Shown: positions 16,088 through 24,819 of the stretch, one piece after another
How positions within the stretch are numbered: position 1 is the stretch's first letter
How the letters are laid out: each line of letters starts with the position of its first letter
NCBI GenBank assembly: GCA_018333475.1
Contig: JAGXTH010000087.1
Span: 1-32,692, forward strand
Direction of reading: 5' to 3'
Length of the DNA stretch: 32,692 nt
From: Simkania sp.
GTDB taxonomy: Bacteria > Chlamydiota > Chlamydiia > Chlamydiales > Rhabdochlamydiaceae
Notes under the pieces: generated by a model
Seen by the model: the letters and a program-made list of their open reading frames with translations, nothing else
Database searches by the model: none
Told to the model about the DNA's origin: nothing
Program-made: the position numbers and the translations under genes

Positions 16088-18850
16088 ATGCAGTGCTTCC
16101 TTTTTTCTCTTTTCTTTGCTTCTTTCTTCATTATACGGATACGTTTTTATAAAAAAACGGACTTAGTAGCGGGCTGCTCTTCGGATGTTATTGCAGCAAT
16201 TCAACTTTCTATATTGGGTTCATTGTCTCCGGTTTTAGCTTTTTGCTTACTTGGGTTCTTTGTTCCGTATTCTCTTTTTGATGCGGTGTTATATCATAAA
16301 ATAGGGATCAGAATGCGTGTATCCTTGTTGTATCATGTAAGACAAGCAAGGAGTTTTTGGGATTCCGCCAAAGAATTGGGGGTAATTCCATTTCTGGTGT
16401 TTACACTAGCTTGGTGGATTGCAAGTTTTCTTTTTGTGCTCAAGATGCCATCTTTTTTGTTACCACCTGTCGCTTTTATTGGATTTATACCCGTGTTACT
16501 CAGCATCGGGATTTTTTTGCGCAAAAGTCATTCCATGCAACGGTATCAGATTTTACATCCAATTGTTCTAGAAGAATGTGAAATTGCCCAATGGAGATGT
16601 AAGAAAACAACATCTGACAGAGGAGATTGGAAGCCTAATGACGAAGAATACATGCAACCGTTTTTACGCTTTCCCCTTTTTCGTTTTACAAAGAAGTTTT
16701 TAGGAGAAAAACAGATTTCTGTGGACCTTAAGGCAACAGACAAGCCTCATGTTATAATTCTTGTTTTAGAATCCTTTCGCTCCAAAGCTCTTAAGGCGTG
16801 CGATCCTACAGCTCCCGAGTTCCTGACTCCTTGCTTTAATCGGTTGGCAAAAGAAGGTGTGCTTTGGCGACAATTCTATTGCGCATCGGCTCGGTCTTGC
16901 AAGGCGCTGCTCGCTACGTTGTATGGCGTCAGTAGCAAAGAGGACAGTGAGATTTTCAAAAATCAATCTAATTACCCCTTAAGAGGCTTACCAGATATTT
17001 TTCGTGAACAACAATATTTTAATGCTCTTCTTCAAGGAGGGGATCTAGAATTTGACAGCATAAGAGCATTTAGTGAAATGCATGGGTTTGATCTTGCTGA
17101 GGGCGCACAGGAAATAGCAGCCAAATACCAATATGATACCCAAGAGAATCTTTGGGGCTTGCACGACGAATTTTTAATGAAAAGAGCTATAGAGCTTCTT
17201 AAAGAAAATGACCGATTGCAAAAGCCTACTTTTCTCAATATGTACACGATATCCAATCACCATCCTTGGAGGCTCCCTCCCAGATGTGATGAACAGGTTT
17301 TTTATCAGACAAAATATCCTCATGAACAGCGATTTCAACAGACAGTGCATTATACGGATCGCTGTTTAGGGGCATTTGTTGATGAGTTAAAAAAATCTGG
17401 GTTAATGAAAAAAACAATCCTTTTTGTCACAGGAGATCATGGTCAAGGATTTTGTGAACATGGAGATGGGTTGATCGATCGAGAGGGGCTTTATGAGGAA
17501 TATATTTGGGTCCCTTTGCTTATGTTGGCAGAGGGAAGGCAAGTACAACCTCGAGTAGTAGAAGAGGTGGCAAGCCAGCAAGATATTTTACCTACAATAC
17601 TCGATCTTTTTGGATTACCTACTTTCCATCATGCGATGGGGAGGTCTCTACTCAGAAGCTCCAAAGAGGCATCTGCCATGTTTCATTCGCCTTTTTTTCC
17701 TTCCAGATTTGGACTTAGAAAATCTCGTTGGAAATGGATCGTAAATCCTGAAACTCAAGAAGAGGAATTATACGATCTTATTGAGGATCCCCAAGAAAAA
17801 AACAATGTAGCAGGGCGATATCCAGACGTCTCAGCTTCTCTGAGCCGGGAGGCCGTCACAAAAAGGAACTTTTTAGGAAATCTTTTTATGGAAAAAGCTC
17901 TATTTCCTACACAAGATACTTTGGAAGAAGATAGAGTTGTTGATTGCAGAGGGCGACAAGATCTTCTAGATGAAGAGCTTGGGGAACTTATTGCTAAAAC
18001 TTCGCCGACGATACTTAAATTAGATGATTGTATCAACATTACAGACCGAGTGCTTGCGCGTATAGCCCCCTATTGTGGGATGCTCAAAATTCTTTCAGTG
18101 CGTAATTGTACGCGGATAAGCATAGCGGGGTTGGAGGCGATTTGCGGCCAAGCCAGAAGATTGCGAAATTTAGATATATCCCACTGTCTTCAACTCGAAG
18201 AGCGAGAATTAAAACGGTTGTTTATTCATGGGCACTCTCTACATACGCTTTCTTTAGAAGGGCTAGTGATAGCATCAAAAAATATACTTTCTACCATTGT
18301 CTCACAGACTGGACATTTAAGAAGTTTATCCCTACTGGAAACTCCACTCATAGATGAAGATGTTAATTCGATAGTTCGTCACTGCAAGGAGCTTAAGTTT
18401 CTTAGATTAGATGCGCGAGGGCTTACAGATCAATCTCTTGAATGGGTAGCTAAAGAATGTCGGCATCTTGTGGGTATCAATTTTTCGGTGTGCATGGAGT
18501 TTACAGATATAGGACTATCTCAATTGATGCATTGCACAAATCTCTATTCTGCGATTTTAATCGATTGCCCCAAAGCCACTGGGAGGTTTTTGAAGGATTG
18601 GAAAAGGCTTTTTTTGAGTAATTTATATTTGCGTAACCTGCCTTATCTTGACGACGAAGCAATAGGTGATATACTCGATCATCCTATAAAGGAGTTACAG
18701 ATTCAAGAATGTCCTGGAGTCAGCGATCATGGGATTAAACGCCTTGCAGAACTTGGAGCGAAGGCTATTCATATAGTTGGATGTCCCAATATTTCTTCTG
18801 AGGCGATCAAATTTTTAAGAAAAAATACAGAGACGGTATATTGGGGTTAA
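16088..18850 (+). CDS. Predicted membrane sulfatase/LtaS-type transferase fused to AMN1-like leucine-rich repeats
   Basis: About 920 residues from ATG 16088; a TTG reading from 16031 is possible and no clear ribosome-binding site decides. Four or so hydrophobic helices occupy residues 1-155. The alkaline-phosphatase/sulfatase-superfamily domain (about 218-560) shows VIILVLESFRS, SARSCKA with Ser270/Cys271 where the family's Thr/Ser/Cys nucleophile lies, TISNHHPWRLP (His391), TGDHG (449-452, metal site) and QQDILPTILDLFGLP. This resembles LtaS/MdoB-like phosphoglycerol or phosphoethanolamine transferases. Residues about 640-920 are roughly ten cysteine-type leucine-rich repeats (LKLDDCINITDRVLARIAPY and similar), like eukaryotic F-box/AMN1 proteins. 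The tatD start lies inside its 3' end. In C. trachomatis this slot between exbB and tatD holds dsbD. Substrate and the job of the repeats are unknown. Confidence 0.8.
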   Translation: MQCFLFSLFFASFFIIRIRFYKKTDLVAGCSSDVIAAIQLSILGSLSPVLAFCLLGFFVPYSLFDAVLYHKIGIRMRVSLLYHVRQARSFWDSAKELGVIPFLVFTLAWWIASFLFVLKMPSFLLPPVAFIGFIPVLLSIGIFLRKSHSMQRYQILHPIVLEECEIAQWRCKKTTSDRGDWKPNDEEYMQPFLRFPLFRFTKKFLGEKQISVDLKATDKPHVIILVLESFRSKALKACDPTAPEFLTPCFNRLAKEGVLWRQFYCASARSCKALLATLYGVSSKEDSEIFKNQSNYPLRGLPDIFREQQYFNALLQGGDLEFDSIRAFSEMHGFDLAEGAQEIAAKYQYDTQENLWGLHDEFLMKRAIELLKENDRLQKPTFLNMYTISNHHPWRLPPRCDEQVFYQTKYPHEQRFQQTVHYTDRCLGAFVDELKKSGLMKKTILFVTGDHGQGFCEHGDGLIDREGLYEEYIWVPLLMLAEGRQVQPRVVEEVASQQDILPTILDLFGLPTFHHAMGRSLLRSSKEASAMFHSPFFPSRFGLRKSRWKWIVNPETQEEELYDLIEDPQEKNNVAGRYPDVSASLSREAVTKRNFLGNLFMEKALFPTQDTLEEDRVVDCRGRQDLLDEELGELIAKTSPTILKLDDCINITDRVLARIAPYCGMLKILSVRNCTRISIAGLEAICGQARRLRNLDISHCLQLEERELKRLFIHGHSLHTLSLEGLVIASKNILSTIVSQTGHLRSLSLLETPLIDEDVNSIVRHCKELKFLRLDARGLTDQSLEWVAKECRHLVGINFSVCMEFTDIGLSQLMHCTNLYSAILIDCPKATGRFLKDWKRLFLSNLYLRNLPYLDDEAIGDILDHPIKELQIQECPGVSDHGIKRLAELGAKAIHIVGCPNISSEAIKFLRKNTETVYWG

Positions 18851-19617
18851 TAGATACGCATGCTCATCTGACAAGCGAGACGGTGTGGCCCTTGATCGAT
18901 CAAGTGCTAGAGTCTGCGAAGTTGGCAGGTGTAGAACGGATTGTGAATATTTGCACGGATAAGGAGACTCTTATACGAGGTCTACAGCTTGTCCAAGAAT
19001 ATTCTTGGATTAGCAATGTGGCGGCAACTACACCTCATGATGTGGAGAAAGAGGGGGAGGCGTTTTTTTCTGTCGTAGAAAATGCTGTAAAGCAACAGAA
19101 ACTTATAGCTATCGGAGAGACGGGGCTTGATTATCACTATGAACATTCTCCAAGGAAACAGCAAGAAGAGTTTCTCCGAAGGTATTTCGAGCTAGCCAAA
19201 CATTGTCATCTTCCTATCGTAATCCACTGCAGAAACGCCTTTGAAGATCTTTTTAGAATTGCAGATGAACAGTACAAAAACCTTCCGTTGTTGCTCCATT
19301 GTTTTACAGGGACCTTAGATGAAGCTAAGAAAGCCTTGTTAAGGGGGTGGAAAATTTCTTTCAGCGGAATGATCACATTTAAAAAATCTGAAGCTTTAAG
19401 ACTGGTGGCAAAAGAAATTCCTATTGAAAGTCTTTTTATCGAAACGGACACTCCTTATTTGGCTCCTCAGAGCCGGCGTGGGCACATGAATCAACCAGCT
19501 TTTCTTGTCGAGACAGCAACATGCATTGCTGGGATCAAGCAAATGCATTTTGAAGATCTTGTGTCCATGACAACACAAAATGCGCTTCAATTTTTTGCTT
19601 GGTCAAAACAAACCTGA
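18841..19617 (+). CDS. tatD: TatD-family metal-dependent hydrolase/DNase
   Basis: 258 residues with TTG as start codon, overlapping the upstream gene by 10 bp, so translation is coupled. IDTHAHL (4-10) gives the first metal-binding histidines. IAIGETGLDYH supplies the conserved Glu, VIHCRNAF and LLHCFTGT further histidines, and IETDTPYLAP the final Asp. Together these make a complete TIM-barrel amidohydrolase metal site. Members are 3'-5' DNases or D-aminoacyl-tRNA deacylase-like enzymes in the cytoplasm. Its position before sdhC matches the Chlamydia order tatD-sdhC. Confidence 0.9.
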   Translation: MGLIDTHAHLTSETVWPLIDQVLESAKLAGVERIVNICTDKETLIRGLQLVQEYSWISNVAATTPHDVEKEGEAFFSVVENAVKQQKLIAIGETGLDYHYEHSPRKQQEEFLRRYFELAKHCHLPIVIHCRNAFEDLFRIADEQYKNLPLLLHCFTGTLDEAKKALLRGWKISFSGMITFKKSEALRLVAKEIPIESLFIETDTPYLAPQSRRGHMNQPAFLVETATCIAGIKQMHFEDLVSMTTQNALQFFAWSKQT

Positions 19618-19663
19618 GTCATTAGTATCACGGACTATATTCAGTATCTAAACACGTAATCTA

Positions 19664-20665
19664 ATGACGACAGCAACTGTTTCAGCGACATTTGTATGGA
19701 GACGAATCCACTCGCTTTGTGGCCTCTGGTTGGCGCTTTTTCTATTTGAGCACCTTCTTACCAATTCTCAGGCAGCTCTTTGGATCGGAAATGATGGCAA
19801 TGGATTTGTAAGAATGGTGAATTTTATTCATGATTTACCATATCTCGAAGCTATTGAAATATTTTTGATCGGAGTCCCCTTATTATTCCATATGGTGTTA
19901 GGGATAAAGTATCTCTGGTCAGGAAAATTCAATGCGCATAAAACTGATGGTTCCAAACCGGCTCTACCGGAATATGGACGCAATCGGGCGTATTCATGGC
20001 AGAGAATTACTTCATGGATACTTGTCTTTTTCATTGTGTTTCACGTCGTTAAATTTCGCTTTCTTGAATATCCCTATGAGGCGGTACAGGGATCTAAAAG
20101 CGTTTATCTTGTTCGAGTAAAAATGGATAATGGATTGTATACATTGGCAGATCGTCTTGAGATCACGATGTATGACCATCGCGAGATTGAGAAAGAGCAA
20201 TTGGCAATGCAAACAAGAGAAGTAGAGAGCGCTCTTGTTGAGGCATCGAAAAGCATTAGAAAATACGATAAAAAATCAGGCGAGTATGATCAGGAAAAGG
20301 GGAGTATTTTGAGCGCGGCGCAACACTATGAACAAAAAAAGAAATTTGTCGAGACACTCAAGAGTTTTTCTATTGGTGCTGATGAAATGGTTGCAGTGTC
20401 GGATAGTTTCGGAAAGGCCACTCTTCTAACTGTTCGTGATGCGTTCAAAAACCCTGTGTATGTGGCTCTTTATACGGTGTTTGTCCTGACAGCATGTTTT
20501 CATGCTTTCAATGGGTTTTGGACTTTCTTGATCACTTGGGGCGTGATTTTAAATATGACCTCGCAAAAGAGAATGGGAAGATTTGCTATTGGATTGATGG
20601 CATTTGTAGCTTGTATGGGGCTAATTGCTATCTGGGGAACATATTGGGTTAATCTTAAACATTAA
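19664..20665 (+). CDS. sdhC: Succinate dehydrogenase cytochrome b558 subunit SdhC
   Basis: 333 residues. Membrane anchor of succinate:menaquinone oxidoreductase of the single-subunit, di-heme (type B) kind. Helices lie near 15-40, 64-84, 115-135, 260-283 and 305-328. H16 (RRIHSLCG), H30 (FEHLL), H76 (LLFHMVLG), H127 (VFHVVKF) and a later His in ACFHAFNG supply the heme ligands. Between helices 3 and 4 is an extra charged, coiled-coil-like insertion of about 110 residues, making the protein much longer than Bacillus SdhC (about 200). sdhA begins 9 bp downstream. Assignment is firm; the role of the insertion is unknown. Confidence 0.9.
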   Translation: MTTATVSATFVWRRIHSLCGLWLALFLFEHLLTNSQAALWIGNDGNGFVRMVNFIHDLPYLEAIEIFLIGVPLLFHMVLGIKYLWSGKFNAHKTDGSKPALPEYGRNRAYSWQRITSWILVFFIVFHVVKFRFLEYPYEAVQGSKSVYLVRVKMDNGLYTLADRLEITMYDHREIEKEQLAMQTREVESALVEASKSIRKYDKKSGEYDQEKGSILSAAQHYEQKKKFVETLKSFSIGADEMVAVSDSFGKATLLTVRDAFKNPVYVALYTVFVLTACFHAFNGFWTFLITWGVILNMTSQKRMGRFAIGLMAFVACMGLIAIWGTYWVNLKH

Positions 20666-20674
20666 CGATGGTTT

Positions 20675-22564
20675 ATGAAGGGATCAAAAGAGGTAATTGT
20701 TATTGGAGGGGGACTTGCAGGACTTGCTTGTGCCATGAAATTGGCAGAGAAAGGTTGTAAAGTTAAACTCATTTCAGTAACTAAATGTAAGCGTTCTCAT
20801 TCTGTTTGCGCCCAAGGTGGTATCAATGCAGCAATGAATACTAAGGGAGAGGATGACTCGCCAATCATCCATGCTTACGATACTATTAAAGGAGGAGACT
20901 TTCTAGCTGATCAGCCTCCTGTTCTTGAGATGTGTCTAGCTGCACCCTCGATCATTCGCATGATGGAACGATTCGGCTGTCCATTCAACCGTACTCCAGA
21001 AGGACTTTTAGATTTTCGGCGTTTCGGAGGTACATTATATAACCGGACAGCTTTTTGCGGAGCCTCTACAGGGCAACAACTACTATACGCTCTAGATGAA
21101 CAAGTACGAAGATACGAAGCCAAAGGGTTGGTAGAGAAGTTTGAGCATCATGAATTTATGAGGCTCGTTCTTGACGAAGAAGGTATAGCACGCGGCATTA
21201 TTATGCTCGATCATTTCACTATGAAATTAGATGTGCTCAAAGCTGATGCAGTTGTCGTTGGTACTGGTGGCCCGGGGCTTATTTTTAAAAAATCGACGAA
21301 TTCAACATTTTGCACGGGTGCGGCCAATGGCAGATTATTCAAGCAAGGGATGAGGTATGCCAATGGTGAATTTATTCAAATACATCCTACAGCAATTCCT
21401 GGGGAAGATAAGTTGCGCTTAATTTCAGAGTCTACCCGTGGAGAGGGTGGGCGTGTCTGGGTATATGGAGATTCTTCTAAAAGCATACAAACCTCCGATG
21501 GAAAGATGATTCCTTGTGGAAAGACGGGCGAGCCTTGGTATTTCTTTGAGGAACTATACCCGGCTTTTGGAAACTTGGTACCTCGTGATATTGGAGCTAG
21601 AGAAATCTTAAAGATTTGTGCTTTAGGTTTAGGGATCGATGGTCAGAGCCAGGTGTATCTAGATGTGTCTCATTTGGCAGAGGAAAAAAAACATAAGTTA
21701 GAGTCTGTATTAGGAATTTATCGCAAATTCACTGGGGATGACCCTAGAAAAGTCCCTATGAAAATCTTTCCTGCAGTGCATTATTCAATGGGAGGTGCCT
21801 GGGTAGACTGGCCTGCGGCTGATGATGTAGATCGCTGGACACGATACCGACAAATGACCAATATTCCAGGGTGTTTTAATGTAGGCGAATCAGAGTTTCA
21901 GTATCATGGGGCCAACCGACTAGGAGCTAATTCTTTGCTTTCCTGTATTTTTGGGGGGTTGGTAGCTGGCGTAGAAATCCCTAGATATGTGGACAATTTA
22001 GCGACTTCCTATTCGCAAATGCCTTCTAGAATGTACTCTGAAGCAGTAGCCAAGGAAGAAGCATTTAAACATGATTTATTGACTCGTAATGGCTCAGAAA
22101 ATGTCTACCTTTTGCACGATGAGCTAGCAGAAATCATGGTGCGCGATGTGACTGTAGTACGCAATAACGAGGATCTCAAACAAGCCATCGAGAGCATTAA
22201 GAAAATTCGTGATCGATACCAACGTATTAAACTTGGCGATACAAATAACACATTAAATCAGACCTTGATTTTTGCAGCGCAATTTGATGCTATGATTGAA
22301 CTTGCGCTTGTCATGGCTAAGGGAGCTCTTCTTCGTGATGAGCATAGAGGGGCACATTTCAAAGCAGCATTTCCCAAGAGAGACGATGTAAATTGGCTTA
22401 AAACCACCATCGCTACATTTAATTCTGGGAAAGATGAGCCTGAGATCAATTATCGGCCTGTTGATGTTCGCTATCACAAACCCATTCTGCGAGATTATGC
22501 TACAGCAAAAAAAATTCAACCTACATTAGAAAATGTTCCTGCAAACATTCCATTGCCGATTTAA
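20675..22564 (+). CDS. sdhA: Succinate dehydrogenase flavoprotein SdhA
   Basis: 629 residues. Oxidises succinate to fumarate on the cytoplasmic face. IGGGLAGLACA (10-20) is the FAD-binding Rossmann motif, and RSHSVCAQGGINAA contains H42, the probable covalent FAD attachment. EFIQIHPTA, RDIGAREI (active-site Arg), HYSMGGAWVD and GANRLGANSLLSC are the conserved catalytic and FAD segments. The length and the VPRDIG form fit the Bacillus-like (type B) enzyme. The C-terminus carries the usual helical cap. It lies in the operon sdhC-sdhA-sdhB, 24 bp before sdhB. Confidence 0.96.
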   Translation: MKGSKEVIVIGGGLAGLACAMKLAEKGCKVKLISVTKCKRSHSVCAQGGINAAMNTKGEDDSPIIHAYDTIKGGDFLADQPPVLEMCLAAPSIIRMMERFGCPFNRTPEGLLDFRRFGGTLYNRTAFCGASTGQQLLYALDEQVRRYEAKGLVEKFEHHEFMRLVLDEEGIARGIIMLDHFTMKLDVLKADAVVVGTGGPGLIFKKSTNSTFCTGAANGRLFKQGMRYANGEFIQIHPTAIPGEDKLRLISESTRGEGGRVWVYGDSSKSIQTSDGKMIPCGKTGEPWYFFEELYPAFGNLVPRDIGAREILKICALGLGIDGQSQVYLDVSHLAEEKKHKLESVLGIYRKFTGDDPRKVPMKIFPAVHYSMGGAWVDWPAADDVDRWTRYRQMTNIPGCFNVGESEFQYHGANRLGANSLLSCIFGGLVAGVEIPRYVDNLATSYSQMPSRMYSEAVAKEEAFKHDLLTRNGSENVYLLHDELAEIMVRDVTVVRNNEDLKQAIESIKKIRDRYQRIKLGDTNNTLNQTLIFAAQFDAMIELALVMAKGALLRDEHRGAHFKAAFPKRDDVNWLKTTIATFNSGKDEPEINYRPVDVRYHKPILRDYATAKKIQPTLENVPANIPLPI

Positions 22565-22588
22565 CTAAAGGACGATAATAAGAAGTTT

Positions 22589-23362
22589 ATGAGTAAAACA
22601 TTCATTCTTAAAATTTATCGAGGCATTCCAGGAAAGCAGTTTTGGGAAGAGTTTGAGCTTACATTGCGTCCCTTTCTTAATGTGATCTCTGCGTTAATGG
22701 AAATCCAAAGATGCCCAATCAATTGCAAAAAGGAAAAGGTAGCACCGGTCATCTATGAGTCGGGATGTTTAGAGGAAGTGTGTGGATCGTGCAGTATGTT
22801 GATCAATGGAAGACCGCGCCAAGCTTGTACGGCTCTTATTGAACCTCTTCTTAAGGCAGCTGGTAGTGGGGTTCTTACTCTAGCGCCCTTGAGTAAATTT
22901 CCTCTCATTCGAGATCTTCATGTACATCGACAGGGGATGTTCGAAAATCTAAAAAAAGTGCATGCCTGGATTGACGCTGAAGATTCTTATGATAGAGGGT
23001 TTGGTCCGCGTATTTCGCAAAACATGCAAGAAACAATGTATGCGCTTTCTACATGTATGACATGCGGATGTTGCAGCGAGGCTTGTCCTCAGGTAAATGC
23101 GGATTCGGCTTTTATGGGACCAGCTCCGATCTCACAGGTGCGGCTCTTTAATATGCATCCTGTGGGAAAACTACAAGCAGAGCCACGTACCCACGCCCTT
23201 ATGGAAGAGGGCGGAATCAGTGAGTGTGGCAATGCTCAAAATTGTGTTGCTGTATGTCCTAAAGAAATTCCTCTTACTGAATCGATAGCCGTTATGGGAA
23301 GGGAAGTCACTCGCCAGGCTATGAGGGATTTATTTAGCTTGCCCGATGTGGACAATCGTTGA
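22589..23362 (+). CDS. sdhB: Succinate dehydrogenase iron-sulfur subunit SdhB
   Basis: 257 residues. Passes electrons from FAD to the quinone through three clusters. C60, C65, C68 and C80 (ESGCLEEVCGSCSMLINGR) hold the [2Fe-2S] cluster. TCMTCGCCSEACP (about 151-163) holds the [4Fe-4S] cluster with later Cys. CGNAQNCVAVCPKEIPL (about 212-228) completes the [3Fe-4S] and [4Fe-4S] ligands. It is the last gene of the sdh operon. After its stop a small hairpin (GATCAT/ATGATC, 23374-23388) lies in a structured 390-bp gap. Confidence 0.95.
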   Translation: MSKTFILKIYRGIPGKQFWEEFELTLRPFLNVISALMEIQRCPINCKKEKVAPVIYESGCLEEVCGSCSMLINGRPRQACTALIEPLLKAAGSGVLTLAPLSKFPLIRDLHVHRQGMFENLKKVHAWIDAEDSYDRGFGPRISQNMQETMYALSTCMTCGCCSEACPQVNADSAFMGPAPISQVRLFNMHPVGKLQAEPRTHALMEEGGISECGNAQNCVAVCPKEIPLTESIAVMGREVTRQAMRDLFSLPDVDNR

Positions 23363-23752
23363 ATCTATTTTCCGATCATTTTATGATCTTGGGTTCTGTC
23401 GTTTGGGATAACTTGTCATCGGATTGCTCTTCGACGATATTTTTAGCAAAGGGAGCACGAGGCTGGGAGAGAGTACAAAAAAGAGAAGCCAACGCTTCAC
23501 ACGTGTTTTGTTTTCCTAGGAAGCGCTCCCACCTTACTGACGAGGTTGATGATGCAGCTGACAGGCCCCTTACGACGGGTTTTTGCTAAATAAAATCATT
23601 TGCCTCTACCGAAAAAGTCCAGGGGCCTTAGGAGATGGGAAACCGGTAATGTCTAGTCTCTTTGGCCCCTGCGTGACCGGCTTCTCTAACCCAGGATAGA
23701 GAGCCAGTAAGCATTCTCTATAAGGTTCTTTTCATAAATCGTCAAAATAAAA
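23363..23752. other. 390-bp non-coding gap with strong, partly competing stem-loops; possible structured RNA
   Basis: No convincing gene is present. Stems visible: GATCAT/ATGATC (23374-23388); CAGGGGCC/GGCCCCTG (about 23620 and 23662), whose left arm can instead pair with AGGCCCCT at about 23562; CCGGT/ACCGG (about 23643 and 23677); and GGCTTCTCTA/TAGAGAGCC (about 23680-23706). The minus strand at 23391-23402 reads ACGACAGAACCC, like the conserved 3' core of RNase P RNA. The 5' RNase P core GGAAAGTCC was not found, so I do not name it. It could be an RNA gene or a double-sided terminator region between convergent sdhB and lplA. Confidence 0.4.
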
Positions 23753-24469
23753 TTACAATAATTCCAGCCGGGTGGCTTGTCTATGCAGAGAACCTGACAG
23801 GTTTTCTTGTGCTAGGGCAAGATTCAAAGGTTGTAATAAAAATTTCTTGGACATTTCATGACGCAGTTGCTCGATAAGAACCGGTTGGGATGGTATATAA
23901 TCGCAAAGGCGGCAGACGAAATCTTCATGGTTACGGTTTTGCCGATATGTAGGCGTTTTGGGAGGGTATTTGAGTAAATTCAATCGATCAGGGAGGTAAT
24001 TCCATAAGAACGAGGTGTGGAGAAGCCAGCGATGTTTTTGTAGATATTGTGCATTGCCTCCGCATTTTCTCTTTTCAATCACGAAGTCGTTATCTCGTAG
24101 GTGAAATTCTGGATGTCCAAAAGCTGGAAAGAAAATGGTTTCAGCCCATCGCATAATGGATTCTGGCGTAGCGTGAGCAGGCTCTAATAGACTCCGATTT
24201 GCAATGAATGTCACAAAAAGCGTATGTTCATCGACAATCACTGTACCGCCTCCGCTAAAGCGGCGGATCACAGGGATAGCGTGTGTTTTTGATATTTCAG
24301 GGTCAACATGTTGCTCGATTTTACCTGAAATCCCCATCACAATCGAAGGGCGTTTTGAGCCCTCGCTAATGATAAAAATATTACGGTCATCAGTACGTAA
24401 TAAAGCTTCTTCCAGCTTAAGCTGCTCAAAAATAGACCAGTCTTGTAAATGTAGATAATGGAACGTCAT
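23753..24469 (-). CDS. lplA: Lipoate-protein ligase A family protein
   Basis: 238 residues. Attaches lipoate (or octanoate) to lipoyl domains of 2-oxoacid dehydrogenases or GcvH. IRRFSGGGTVIVDEHTLFVT (about 69-88) is the hallmark nucleotide/lipoyl-AMP loop, and EKRKCGGNAQ (about 130-139) holds the conserved Lys of the biotin/lipoate ligase fold. It lacks the small C-terminal domain of E. coli LplA, as many bacterial members do. The start codon overlaps the upstream secreted-protein gene (ATGA), so the two are coupled. Proximity to mnmG and dnaB matches the C. trachomatis order dnaB-gidA-lplA. Confidence 0.88.
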   Translation of the reverse strand: MTFHYLHLQDWSIFEQLKLEEALLRTDDRNIFIISEGSKRPSIVMGISGKIEQHVDPEISKTHAIPVIRRFSGGGTVIVDEHTLFVTFIANRSLLEPAHATPESIMRWAETIFFPAFGHPEFHLRDNDFVIEKRKCGGNAQYLQKHRWLLHTSFLWNYLPDRLNLLKYPPKTPTYRQNRNHEDFVCRLCDYIPSQPVLIEQLRHEMSKKFLLQPLNLALAQENLSGSLHRQATRLELL

Positions 24470-24819
24470 TGATGTTCGAGCTGTAGGATATCTTCTAGAG
24501 CGACAATCCGAAAGCGGATGCCTTGCGCAGAATTAAAACGAAATACCAGAAGACTCCCTTGCTCCATGAGATGAATATCGATGATATTGGTAACTGTTGA
24601 GCCGTCTTTCAATAAAAATTGTACCTTGCCAGACGTTTTTTCCTTACGGAGGATATCGAAAGCTTGCAAATAGTCCTGTGCTCGAGCCTTAGCCGCTATG
24701 GAATATTGTGTAAGGGCTTGGGGCGATTGGGCAGTAGGCGAAGAATCCTCAGCGTGAAGAGAGGAGACAACAAAAACAAAGGTCACCGGTAAACATAGAT
24801 ATCTAGATAATGATTTCAT
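24466..24819 (-). CDS. Small secreted protein, unknown
   Basis: About 117 residues. ATG 24819 is chosen because GAGGAG stands 7 bp upstream and gives a signal peptide MKSLSRYLCLPVTFVFVVSS followed by LHA, with likely cleavage before EDSS. The mature part has an Ala/Gln-rich helical segment (about 40-60) and a small beta-rich end with GKVQFLLKDGSTVTNI and FRIVALEDILQLEHQ, reminiscent of a small barrel. No family recognised. Its start lies 17 bp inside the end of the receiver/GGDEF gene, and its stop overlaps lplA. These three genes therefore form one translationally linked set although their functions look unrelated. Confidence 0.6.
   Translation of the reverse strand: MKSLSRYLCLPVTFVFVVSSLHAEDSSPTAQSPQALTQYSIAAKARAQDYLQAFDILRKEKTSGKVQFLLKDGSTVTNIIDIHLMEQGSLLVFRFNSAQGIRFRIVALEDILQLEHQ

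Noticed and set aside
23359-23589. Open frame of 76 codons after sdhB
   Set aside because: No ribosome-binding site, no family pattern, and it runs through the strongest stem-loops of the gap.
23363-23752. RNase P RNA or tmRNA
   Set aside because: RNase P would need the universal GGAAAGTCC core, which I do not find. tmRNA would need the T-arm and CCA end. Only partial resemblances exist, so no name is given.
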